Positions 55,125-63,436 of a stretch of DNA of 64,000 bases are shown one piece after another. Where the stretch lies: positions 682,001 to 746,000 of the forward strand of contig NZ_JBJKFD010000001.1 of assembly GCF_049723905.1 (NCBI RefSeq), in the 5' to 3' direction. Below the pieces are notes generated by a model that saw nothing but the letters and a program-made list of their open reading frames with translations, was not told where the DNA came from and ran no database searches. The position numbers were made by a program, and so were the translations under genes. The DNA is from G963665185 sp049723905 (GTDB lineage: Bacteria > Desulfobacterota > Desulfovibrionia > Desulfovibrionales > Desulfovibrionaceae). The stretch's first letter is position 1, and every line of letters starts with the position of its first letter.

Positions 55125-55964
55125 TTATGAAAAGGACATGTCGGCAATTTCCACAAAATCTTCGCCCAACGTATCCATCACTGGCTCCAGATCCTTCATG
55201 GTCACCTTGAGCAATCGCAACGCTTCCGGCCGTAGATAGGGAACATTGTTGTCCCCCCCGCTTCCGTATTCAAAAACACGCACCAGCACGTCACCTATGT
55301 GCACAACTGCGGCATGTTGTGGGTACAAACGGGCCAAATGGGGCTTGTGATGATACGACATGGCTTCTTTGAGATTGGGCGGCAGGTGCCAACTGTCGGC
55401 AAGCCACGCGTTGATACGATCATGTCCAAATCCGAGCACTTCCCTCTCTGCGGCAAAATAGGTGATGTCCTTTTCCTTCACCACTGCCAAGACCTGATCG
55501 CGCAGTTCGGGAATCTGAACCGCCGTAACGACCTTGCCAAGGTCGTGCAAAAGTCCGGCCACGGAGTATTCTTCCGGATCCTTGAGCCCTGCAGCCTGAG
55601 CAATGCCCTGGCAGGCCATGGCACAAGCTATGCTGTGCTCCCACAGCCCTTTCATGGCTTGCACCATCATATCAAAAACGGAGGTGGAAATAATCAGGCC
55701 TTTGATAACATTGAACCCGAGCAGTACAAGCGCGTGCTGCACCGTGGCGATACGGCCTGGAAAACCATAGATGGGCGAATTCACCATCTTAAGAACTTTG
55801 GCGGAAAGGACTTGATCGGTAGAAATAAGCTTGGCGATCTCCTCAATAGACGCACCGTCGTCTTCAACCAACTTGGTTACCTTGTCCAAAACCGAAGGCA
55901 AGGTCGGCAGGCTTTTGACTTCAAGTACAACGTCTCTTGTTTCGCTTTTCAGATCACCGCTCAT
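55125..55964 (-). CDS. HDOD-domain protein
   Basis: 279 aa HDOD (HD-related output domain) protein: LPTLPSVLDKVTKLVED at the start, STDQVLSAKVLKMVNSPIYGF, GLLHDLGKVV with a preserved H-D pair, and FGHDRINAWLADSWHLPP. HDOD proteins are regulatory and often partner with signalling proteins. It lies 9 nt from the REC-GGDEF gene and overlaps the 120-aa gene upstream by 4 nt. Confidence 0.88.
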   Translation of the reverse strand: MSGDLKSETRDVVLEVKSLPTLPSVLDKVTKLVEDDGASIEEIAKLISTDQVLSAKVLKMVNSPIYGFPGRIATVQHALVLLGFNVIKGLIISTSVFDMMVQAMKGLWEHSIACAMACQGIAQAAGLKDPEEYSVAGLLHDLGKVVTAVQIPELRDQVLAVVKEKDITYFAAEREVLGFGHDRINAWLADSWHLPPNLKEAMSYHHKPHLARLYPQHAAVVHIGDVLVRVFEYGSGGDNNVPYLRPEALRLLKVTMKDLEPVMDTLGEDFVEIADMSFS

Positions 55965-56323
55965 TCTTCACCTCCAGCATCATTCTCGTCCTCGTTCGAT
56001 GCCGCTGCCATTTCGGAAGAAGCCTTGAAAGCGAAATAACGCTTGAGGAATCCCTTGACCTTGCACATCCAAAGATCCTGACCATGCATACGGAACAGAT
56101 AGTCCAATTGTTTTATGCGCTCCGCTGCTCCGGCTGAGGCATTCCCCATATCCACGGGATTACCTTTGACCACGATACGGTCGATCTTCATATTTTCCAG
56201 ACGAAAGATGAGTGAGTCCGTCAACTCCGTACCGTCTGCCATTATAACCACGCCGTTTTCACGAGCGACCGGTTTGCCCAGCACCATTCCGGACTTGGCC
56301 AAATTCAAAGGGATTTTCTGCAT
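55961..56323 (-). CDS. Small signalling-associated protein (HD-GYP N-terminal-like)
   Basis: 120 aa. The first ~55 residues (NLAKSGMVLGKPVARENG, then VVIMADGTELTDSLIFRLENMKIDRIVVKG) resemble the N-terminal region that precedes HD-GYP or HDOD domains (L-x-x-G-M-x-L-A...G-x-x-L-x-x-G-x-x-L-T). The remaining half is acidic and variable. ATG overlap with the HDOD gene (4 nt) makes these two plus REC-GGDEF a tight unit. Function unknown; a c-di-GMP-linked role is inferred from context. Confidence 0.7.
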   Translation of the reverse strand: MQKIPLNLAKSGMVLGKPVARENGVVIMADGTELTDSLIFRLENMKIDRIVVKGNPVDMGNASAGAAERIKQLDYLFRMHGQDLWMCKVKGFLKRYFAFKASSEMAAASNEDENDAGGEE

Positions 56324-56575
56324 GTAAGATTATCTCAAATATAGTTGCCGATTTTTAGACAGAATGGTTTCAACACAAAGGCTTCCAGGCGCAAAAGCAG
56401 TTTGCTGGTTCGAGGACACGCCCGTTTATCGCATCTGAAAAGTGAATTCTTTCCTGGGGTACATGACGCTCTCGCCAGCGCTAAAAGCGCCCCCCGCATA
56501 GTGGCACCAGAAGCGATTTCATGGAAGATGTAAGCTTCCATTAATCCAGGGAATTCGCCTTTAAGAAAAGCTCCT

Positions 56576-57703
56576 CTAAACCAAACTGTAATACATCCCC
56601 GGCCATTGTCGAACAAGTCCTTTCACTTCCAGCTCCACAAGGACTCTGCTGACATCGCCGCTCCCCAAGTGAGCCATTCTGCCTACCTGATCGATGTGTA
56701 AACGTTCTCCTGCAGAAAACAACTTGGCAATACGCTGCGCTGTTCCTTCCAGTCCGCAGGATGAAATGGCCTGGTCGCAGTCCGGCATCTCCTTTGGAGA
56801 TGTAGAAAGGACTTCCGGCCCTAAAATGTAGCGTAACTCCTGCAAAATATCATCCGCACAGGAAACAAGACAGCCTCCTTGCCGGATAAGTGCGTGACAC
56901 CCCGTGAACGTTGGTTTGCCCACGGGGCCTGGCAAAGCAAAAACTTCGCGTCCCTGGTCCAGGGCATGGCCGGCTGTAATCAAGCTCCCGCTCTTGCCTG
57001 CGGCCTCGGCAACCAGAACGCCATAGGAAATACCACTGATGATGCGGTTCCGAACGGGGAAATGGCTTGCTTCTGGTCCCTCCCCATACCCGTACTCGCT
57101 CAGCAACAATCCCTTGGTTCCAAGTGTTTCCCAGATATCCCTGTTTGTCCTGGGGTATATAACATCTAGCCCTGTGCCCAGCACCCCTATAGACCCACCC
57201 GGGCCTGTCAGTCCGGAGAGATGGGCTTGACGGTCTATGCCGCTGGCCATGCCAGAAACGACTGTTACACCATACCGGGACAACTCCCGGCTTATTTTCA
57301 TTGAAGCTTCTAGTCCGTAGGAAGAGCATTTGCGTGCACCGACAACTCCCACACAGGGATTACGTAAAAAAGAAATATCTCCTTTATAGTATAAATATAA
57401 AGGAGGATCTGGAATTTCACGCAAAAGCGGGGGATAACGGCTGTCTGTCACAAGTAGATACGAGGCCCCATGCCGTTTGGCAGCCTCGTATTCCTTATCT
57501 GCTTCTTCCTTCCAGGAACGCGTCTGAAAAGCGTCTACCTGACGTTTGCTAGCCAGTCCCAAGGCAAGCCAGGACCGACATTGCTTTGCCGCTTCAAGAA
57601 GAGAGTCAAAGTGGTCAATGATGCCACGCCATGTACGAGGCCCAAGCCATCTACTGTGGCGAAGAGCCAAAGCCGCCCGGTACTCGTCGTGCAGTTCTCC
57701 CAT
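56576..57703 (-). CDS. dprA: DNA-processing protein DprA
   Basis: 375 aa. N-terminal SAM-like helices (LALRHSRWLGPRTWRGII), Rossmann domain with CVGVVGARKCSSYGLEAS, VSGMASGIDRQAHLSGL, VLGTGLDVIYPR, LSEYGYGEGPEASHFPVRNRIISG (truncated view of the usual P-x-R-N-R-I-I-S-G motif), and a C-terminal winged-helix (LVELEVKGLVRQWPGMYYSL). DprA loads RecA on incoming single-stranded DNA in natural transformation. No other competence genes are in the window. Confidence 0.92.
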   Translation of the reverse strand: MGELHDEYRAALALRHSRWLGPRTWRGIIDHFDSLLEAAKQCRSWLALGLASKRQVDAFQTRSWKEEADKEYEAAKRHGASYLLVTDSRYPPLLREIPDPPLYLYYKGDISFLRNPCVGVVGARKCSSYGLEASMKISRELSRYGVTVVSGMASGIDRQAHLSGLTGPGGSIGVLGTGLDVIYPRTNRDIWETLGTKGLLLSEYGYGEGPEASHFPVRNRIISGISYGVLVAEAAGKSGSLITAGHALDQGREVFALPGPVGKPTFTGCHALIRQGGCLVSCADDILQELRYILGPEVLSTSPKEMPDCDQAISSCGLEGTAQRIAKLFSAGERLHIDQVGRMAHLGSGDVSRVLVELEVKGLVRQWPGMYYSLV

Positions 57704-57760
57704 AGCTATCCAATGCCGTCTTGAGCCGATTTTTCAAACTATTTCGGCAAGCACCGCGCC

Positions 57761-58546
57761 CTATTGCCCCAATGTCTTAAGCTTTTGTCGGGCAAGACGT
57801 GCAGGATCAGAGGTAGGATACTCATCAAGTAATGCCTGGAGATAAAAACGGGCATTGGCGGCGTCACCAAGCTTATCGTAGCTGTAGCCTATTTTAAGCA
57901 AGGCCGCTGCTGCTTTGTGATGCTTGGGGTAGTCCTGGGTTACATCTTTAAATGTTAGAATAGCCTGGGCAAAACGCTTTTCACCGTAGTAGCTTTCTCC
58001 CAGCCAATACAACGCATTGGGGACAAGGGGATTCTGCTTGTTCTTACCCAAAAATTCGTTAAGGACCTCACGGCCTTCTTCATACTTTTCCGCACTAACC
58101 AAAGCCTGTCCTCGATGATACAGTTGCTCAGCGTTTGCGTTCGCAGGAATGGCAGAATCTCTTGCGGAAGAAACGGCAGGCGCAGGTGCCCCGGTAAAAG
58201 GGGTATCCCCACCTTGCGTGGAAACGGGTTGGGCAGGTTCGTCCTCCGATGTTGGTTGCACCATGACATTTTTATTCATGGCCGCCTCGTCCAGACGAGT
58301 TTGCATTTCCATATGAAGGGCTTGAATCGTTACTTCCAAATGGTCGATTCGAGCAGCCATGTCATCCGATTGCCTTCGGAGACGCTCTTCGCTGGCTCGT
58401 TGCTTTTCCTTAAAATTCAAAAAGTTCTCTTCCAGACTTTGCAATCGCCATGCGTCGCTGTCGGGTGAGGCAGATTGTTTATTTGCACAGCCACTCAAAA
58501 CAAGAAGCAGAGAGCCTAATAGGACAAAAGGAAAAACTTTATTCAT
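57761..58546 (-). CDS. cpoB: CpoB/YbgF-like lipoprotein with coiled coil and TPRs
   Basis: 261 aa. Signal peptide with lipobox VLSGC, a coiled coil (LEENFLNFKEKQRASEERLR to about residue 85), a Pro/Ala-rich linker, and a C-terminal TPR domain (YHRGQALVSAEKYEEGREVL, LYWLGESYYGEKRFAQAILTF). CpoB/YbgF proteins work with the Tol-Pal system in outer-membrane constriction; they are usually soluble periplasmic proteins, whereas this one has a lipobox. tol-pal genes are not adjacent here. Confidence 0.82.
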   Translation of the reverse strand: MNKVFPFVLLGSLLLVLSGCANKQSASPDSDAWRLQSLEENFLNFKEKQRASEERLRRQSDDMAARIDHLEVTIQALHMEMQTRLDEAAMNKNVMVQPTSEDEPAQPVSTQGGDTPFTGAPAPAVSSARDSAIPANANAEQLYHRGQALVSAEKYEEGREVLNEFLGKNKQNPLVPNALYWLGESYYGEKRFAQAILTFKDVTQDYPKHHKAAAALLKIGYSYDKLGDAANARFYLQALLDEYPTSDPARLARQKLKTLGQ

Positions 58547-58902
58547 ACGGAACTCCCACTAGTGAAAACAACGTGAAGCACTACGTTCACAAGGACATAG
58601 GCGTTATCAATACGCAAGGCAAGCCGTGCGGTCCAGCTTGCCATACCACATCATTTAGGGCAAAAATACCGGGCCATGCGTTAGGGAGGGGCTGAGGCGC
58701 AACGGAGAGGGGCGGCAAGTTCAGTACAAATGATGACAAGGCCGCCTGCTCACTTTTGAGTGATTCCACTCCGGAAGGACGGGGCACCGCACAGACCCCA
58801 GTTATTTCTTTCTGCAAGGCTTGTATGCCGGGGACCCCGCATATCTTTCGGCTCCCCTCCCAACAAAGCAATATTGCAAATCATTTCGGAGGATTCGGAT
58901 AC
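58547..58902. other. Intergenic region between cpoB and a membrane-protein gene
   Basis: About 355 nt between divergent genes; must hold both promoters. An in-frame extension of the downstream gene (from 58756) exists but is not membrane-like and lacks an SD. No RNA or repeat recognised. Confidence 0.55.
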
Positions 58903-59853
58903 ATGGCTTTTTCTTCTGGGGATATTTTACTGGCAGCCAACATGGCTCCACTTGCCTTCAACGTCTTCCTTGCCATGACAGCCTTAGGCATTCCATTGGT
59001 GGCACTGGTCTGTGAAATTCTCGCTGCCAGTAAGGGCAAAGTCTTTTATAAAAAGACAGCCCAGCAACTCAGTACGTTTGGCTTGGGGTGCATGGCCTAC
59101 ACATTGTTTGTTGTGGCCGGAACGCTCATTTTGATTTATCTCAAAATTCCAGGCCTGCTGCCTTTCGGTACTCCTGTGAACGTTCCTCTCATTTGGGCCT
59201 GCATACCGTTGGCACTTTGGGTAGTTGCGAGTATCACACATGCCATCACCTGGAAAAAACTTAAAACATCACAAGCACTCCATATCCTGATTGGTGTCGT
59301 CGCGGCTCTTGCCGGACTGTGCGTTGTTTACGTCAGTGTAGCCCTTACGTACGCGTACATGCTGCCCTTGCCCGGAGAGCGAGTGCAACCCGAAACCCTC
59401 ATTGCGCTGCTGGCCCCGACCGAGGCTCCTATTTTTCCTGCCCTGGCCGTATCCATGCTTGCTTTGGCTCCTCTTGCCACCACGGCTTTAGGACTGGGAT
59501 ACATGCTCTACCGTAGAAAAAGGGACGATTGGGGACGCGACTATTACGTATTTTCACTACGCCTCGTTTCCACAATGGCAGCCTTTTTCGGAGTGCTCTT
59601 CCTGGCCCTGCAAATATGGGTGGGAATGAGTATTCATACTGTTTTCGGGCAGCTTGTTGCAGTGCAGAACATCGCCCCTGCATGGTATGCGGGAATGGGA
59701 ACCGGACTGGCCAGCATTGTGCTGTGGGCAGCTGTCAGCAGAAGCTCGATGCCTATGCGCCTTTCCGGCTTTATTATTCTGGCCGGATTTTTCGAGTGGA
59801 GCATGCTGACTTGTCTTGGTTTTGCCGGACTCAAGTTGTTTTTTCTTTATTAA
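58903..59853 (+). CDS. Polytopic membrane protein, function unknown
   Basis: 316 aa with about eight transmembrane helices (approx. 17-41, 57-83, 94-116, 125-150, 177-201, 218-242, 251-275, 285-313). The sequence has membrane-embedded His (THAITWKK, SIHTVFGQL) and the loop DDWGRDYY before TM6. Its pattern vaguely recalls cytochrome bd-type quinol-oxidase subunits, but the assignment is not supported. GGAGG is about 10 nt before the ATG. Convergent with the chemotaxis operon; shares a bidirectional terminator with it. Confidence 0.75.
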   Translation: MAFSSGDILLAANMAPLAFNVFLAMTALGIPLVALVCEILAASKGKVFYKKTAQQLSTFGLGCMAYTLFVVAGTLILIYLKIPGLLPFGTPVNVPLIWACIPLALWVVASITHAITWKKLKTSQALHILIGVVAALAGLCVVYVSVALTYAYMLPLPGERVQPETLIALLAPTEAPIFPALAVSMLALAPLATTALGLGYMLYRRKRDDWGRDYYVFSLRLVSTMAAFFGVLFLALQIWVGMSIHTVFGQLVAVQNIAPAWYAGMGTGLASIVLWAAVSRSSMPMRLSGFIILAGFFEWSMLTCLGFAGLKLFFLY

Positions 59854-59885
59854 TTCCCCCCACCGCACTCCCTAAAAAATCATAA

Positions 59886-59923
59886 AAAAGGGCCGGAAAG
59901 TCAGCTGACTTTCCGGCCCTTTT
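59886..59923. terminator. Bidirectional terminator
   Basis: Perfect palindrome AAAAGGGCCGGAAAGTCAG followed directly by its reverse complement (19-bp stem), with T-rich tract to the right and A-rich to the left. Serves the membrane-protein gene and cheA. Confidence 0.9.
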
Positions 59924-59943
59924 CTTTTTGCAAGTTATTATTC

Positions 59944-62900
59944 TCAGTTATTTTTCAAAGAAGAAGACATCGAATAGACCTCATGCGGATCAAGAATCAA
60001 AATGACGCTGCCATCTCCCATGATTGTCGCACCGGAGATTCCTCTTAAATCAAACTCGTTGAGGTATGCACCCAACGGCTTGATAACGATCTCCTGACGT
60101 TCAAGGAGCCTGTCAACGACAATGCCAAGTCGGCGGTCATTGTCATTGATAATGACAACAGGCAGCAGGTCACGTTTTTCCTTATTGGGAGGCAAGTCCA
60201 ACACCTCGGAAAGTTCTATTATACCGAGGACTTCACCACGCAACTCCAAGGCCTTACGGCTGTTCACATCTGTGAGACGCTTGGCATTCAACTTGGTGGT
60301 TTCGGAAACAGCATCCAGAGGGATGGCGTACATGTTCCCACTGACCATAACCATAAGCGCATCAATAATGGCCAACGTGAGCGGTAGGCTCAAAGTAACC
60401 TTGGTCCCCTTACCGAGCTCACTGTTTACACTCACACTGCCTTTGAGGTTCTTGATGTTGGAACGAACCACGTCCATTCCAACGCCTCGGCCGGAAATAT
60501 CGGTAACCTTCTCGGCCGATGAAAAGCCAGGAGCAAAGATAAGCTCCAAAGCTTCCCTGTCGTCCATCTGAGAGGCCTGCTCCTGTGTTATAAGCCCTTT
60601 CTTTAAAGCCGAGCTCCGAATTCTTTCAGGATCAATTCCTTTTCCATCGTCCTCAACTTCAATGGCAACCGAGTTGCCGCGGTGATATGCACGCAACCAA
60701 ACTTTGCCCACAGGATCTTTTTGTGTTTGGGCTCTTTCTTCTTCGTTTTCCAGTCCGTGGTCAACGGAGTTACGAATCATATGAACAAGGGGGTCGCCGA
60801 TAACTTCGACAACACTCTTATCCAGTTCAGTATCCTCGCCTTCCGTAATCAATTCAACCTGCTTGCCGCTTTTACGGGAAAGGTCACGGACCAACCTCGG
60901 AAAACGCGAAAAAACCGTCCCAACAGGCACCATACGCACGTTCATAATGGTGTCCTGCAGATCATCGGAAATGCGGTTCATGGAGTCTGTTGTTTCAATC
61001 AGATTCTGGGCAATTTCCTGCACATCCAGATGGCCCTCTTCAAGGGAACGCCCCAGCATAGCAAAACGGTTACGGTTGATGATGAGTTCTCCGATGAGGT
61101 TCATCAAGTGGTCGAGCTTTTCGTGGTCGACACGGATAGTTGCCGAAGTTTTCGGCTTGGTGGGAGCGCTGTTTGCTTTCTGTGGAGCTGCCGGTTTTGT
61201 GGCAGATTTCTGAGGAGCTGCTTTTGCTGCCGGCGGGGCTGCCTTTTTCGGGGCAGGCTTGGAAGCAGGTTTCGGTTCCACAGGTGCGATTTCTGCCACG
61301 GCAGTAGACTTCTCAGCCTTTTTGCTCTCAACGGCAGGCGATTCAGGAGTTTTTTCTGGCGCAGGTTTAGACTCTTTGGGAGTCTCTTTTTCAACAGGCT
61401 TTTCTTCAGCTTTAGCTGTTTTGTCAGCAGACGTTTCAGCCGATCCCCCAGCTTTTTCTGCTGGTTCTTCGGGTTCTACTCCGAGCTCCACGAACTTGGC
61501 CTTGACCAGATCTTCAAGGATGGAACACTCCTGCTCCAGAATATCCAGCATCAGGCTGAAATCCAGATCGGAGCCTCTAGCCTGGTCTACCAGGCCAGCT
61601 GTTCTTTCGGCTGTGAGTTTGATTTCATCAAACCCCATGTACCCGGAAGAATTCTGAATGGTTACCAGACTTCTGAACAACCCATCGATAAAATCCTTAT
61701 CTGTGCTGTCCTTACGCAGAGTTTCCAGAGCAAAGGAGACGTTCTGCAGCTGTTGGATATTGGCCTGAATAAAGGCCTGAACATCTTCCTCGTCGTATTT
61801 GCTTCCGTCCTGTCCATCTGCAGGCTGTGCTTCATCCTTTTCAGGTTCTTTTGCCGTTGCAGGCGAAGAAGAAATCTTCTCTTCAGCTGCTGGTTCATCC
61901 GAAGGCTTTTCAGAAGGCGCATCATCGCTCGCCACATCATCTGCTTTCTGATGTTGCCCTGGTTCCGGCAAAAAGCCATGTTCGGATGCACGCTGCAGGC
62001 GCCACTCCATTATCCGGGTATCAATGGGAGTGACTTCTGCTGCTTTGGAATCGATACTGTTGACGAGGTCGTCAATCAGGTCCACGGCGGACAACGCAAG
62101 GTCGATCAGGGAGTTGGAAACTTCCATTTCATCCTTGCGTACTTTATTGAGCAGAGTTTCAGCCTCGTGCGTCAACGAGTTGAGTTCTTTATATCCGATG
62201 ATACCACTGTTGCCCTTTAGGTTATGGAAAAAACGAAAGATGTCGTTAACCAATTCCTTGTTGACGACAGGATCTTTTTCCAAATCAATCAGCAGTGTTC
62301 CCAGACTTTGAACATTCTCATGTGCTTCTTCAAGAAAGTCCGTCAGGTGCTCCTCTCCAAGCACGGAAAGCTTATATGTTTCCGGCTCGAATGGTGGCAA
62401 ATCCGGCAAGTCCTCAACGGCAACAGCTTGCTCACCGGGCTCAACAGCATCCCAGTCAATTTCATCTTCAGCCGAATCATCGTCGGGTTCAACAAAATTT
62501 TCTTCTGGATTTTCTTCTACAGGGGCAGCTTCTTCAGCAGCAACCTCCGCCACTTCAGGGCCGGAACTTTCCTGAATAGCCTCACCTGCCATGAGCCGGG
62601 CAATCTGGTCGATGATGGGGTCAGTATCAACATCGCCTTCGGTTCCATTCTCTTCAAGCGAGTCGATCATGCTGCGCAATGCGTCAGTGGCCGAAAGAAT
62701 CACATCCATGATGTCCGTCGTAACCACTATATTCCCATTACGGAGTTCATCAAGGATGTTCTCCGCTTTATGGGCAAGCCCATTGATCTTGTTCAGTCCC
62801 AAAAATCCAGATGCACCTTTCAGCGAATGCATGGGCCTGAACACATCGTTTAAGAGCGACAGATTGTCCGGGGCCTTTTCCAGCTCCAGAAGGGTCGGCT

Positions 62901-62976
62901 CAATCGTCTCCAAATGTTCTTTGGCTTCGACTATAAAGTCTGCAAAGATTTCAGGATCCATAAAATCCTGGTTCAT
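59944..62976 (-). CDS. cheA: Chemotaxis histidine kinase CheA with three HPt modules
   Basis: 1010 aa, much longer than the ~650 aa of E. coli CheA. HPt1 residues ~1-105, phospho-His at 50 (FRPMHSLKGASGFLG). HPt2 ~200-310, His at 251 (FRFFHNLKGNSGIIG). HPt3 ~395-500, aligned position is Val438 (FRSLVTIQNSSGYMG), so it cannot be phosphorylated there. A long Pro/Ala/Lys/Glu-rich linker follows, then the dimerisation domain from about residue 620 (LDHLMNLIGELIINRNRF), the HATPase (HMIRNSVDHGLENEEER, GRGVGMDVVRSNI), and the CheW-like C-terminus. GGAG precedes the ATG. Last gene of cheW-cheY-cheA. Confidence 0.93.
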   Translation of the reverse strand: MNQDFMDPEIFADFIVEAKEHLETIEPTLLELEKAPDNLSLLNDVFRPMHSLKGASGFLGLNKINGLAHKAENILDELRNGNIVVTTDIMDVILSATDALRSMIDSLEENGTEGDVDTDPIIDQIARLMAGEAIQESSGPEVAEVAAEEAAPVEENPEENFVEPDDDSAEDEIDWDAVEPGEQAVAVEDLPDLPPFEPETYKLSVLGEEHLTDFLEEAHENVQSLGTLLIDLEKDPVVNKELVNDIFRFFHNLKGNSGIIGYKELNSLTHEAETLLNKVRKDEMEVSNSLIDLALSAVDLIDDLVNSIDSKAAEVTPIDTRIMEWRLQRASEHGFLPEPGQHQKADDVASDDAPSEKPSDEPAAEEKISSSPATAKEPEKDEAQPADGQDGSKYDEEDVQAFIQANIQQLQNVSFALETLRKDSTDKDFIDGLFRSLVTIQNSSGYMGFDEIKLTAERTAGLVDQARGSDLDFSLMLDILEQECSILEDLVKAKFVELGVEPEEPAEKAGGSAETSADKTAKAEEKPVEKETPKESKPAPEKTPESPAVESKKAEKSTAVAEIAPVEPKPASKPAPKKAAPPAAKAAPQKSATKPAAPQKANSAPTKPKTSATIRVDHEKLDHLMNLIGELIINRNRFAMLGRSLEEGHLDVQEIAQNLIETTDSMNRISDDLQDTIMNVRMVPVGTVFSRFPRLVRDLSRKSGKQVELITEGEDTELDKSVVEVIGDPLVHMIRNSVDHGLENEEERAQTQKDPVGKVWLRAYHRGNSVAIEVEDDGKGIDPERIRSSALKKGLITQEQASQMDDREALELIFAPGFSSAEKVTDISGRGVGMDVVRSNIKNLKGSVSVNSELGKGTKVTLSLPLTLAIIDALMVMVSGNMYAIPLDAVSETTKLNAKRLTDVNSRKALELRGEVLGIIELSEVLDLPPNKEKRDLLPVVIINDNDRRLGIVVDRLLERQEIVIKPLGAYLNEFDLRGISGATIMGDGSVILILDPHEVYSMSSSLKNN

Positions 62977-63055
62977 CTATCAACTCCGAGGCTTGTACTG
63001 ACTCGACGCTTAAGCAGACATACCGCCAGGCGACGCGTTAGCGTGTGCTTTCAGA

Positions 63056-63424
63056 TTAACCCAACAGCATTTTGACGTTTTTAACCATCTTTTCAGGTTG
63101 GGCCGGTTTAACCATATACAGATTTGCTCCAAGACCGAGACCCGTCTGAATGTCTTTTTCCTGGCCTTCTGTTGAAAGCACTATAATGGGAATGTCCTTG
63201 TAGGCATCTTGGTCTCGAACGGATTTGATGAAGGTAAATCCATCCATGCGGGGCATATTGACGTCCGAAATGATGAGGTCAATAGACTCGCTCGCGTAAA
63301 GTTTTTCGAGTCCATCCAGGCCATCTTCAGCAGTCGTCACCTTAAAGCCTTCTTTCTTCATAATAAAGGCCACAAGGTTTCGTACTGTTTTGGAATCATC
63401 AACTATGAGGATATTTTTTGACAT
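63056..63424 (-). CDS. cheY: CheY-like response regulator
   Basis: 122 aa single receiver domain. ILIVDDSKTVRN with the acidic pair, LIISDVNMPRMDG with the phospho-Asp, IIVLSTEGQEKD (Ser/Thr) and MVKPAQPEKM (Lys) are all present, so it is a full receiver. GGAGGAAGC precedes the ATG. Lies between cheA and cheW and is likely the CheA phosphorylation target. Confidence 0.93.
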   Translation of the reverse strand: MSKNILIVDDSKTVRNLVAFIMKKEGFKVTTAEDGLDGLEKLYASESIDLIISDVNMPRMDGFTFIKSVRDQDAYKDIPIIVLSTEGQEKDIQTGLGLGANLYMVKPAQPEKMVKNVKMLLG

Positions 63425-63436
63425 GCTTCCTCCGCA

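Noticed and set aside
56335..56541. 68-aa minus-strand frame between dprA and the 120-aa gene (MEAYIFHEIASGATMRG...)
   Set aside because: No good SD, unusual composition and no recognisable motif; probably the untranslated part of the dprA-downstream transcript.
60682..62220. 512-aa plus-strand frame opposite cheA
   Set aside because: Antisense to the Pro/Ala/Lys/Glu-rich coding region; Cys-, Phe- and Arg-rich translation typical of a shadow frame.
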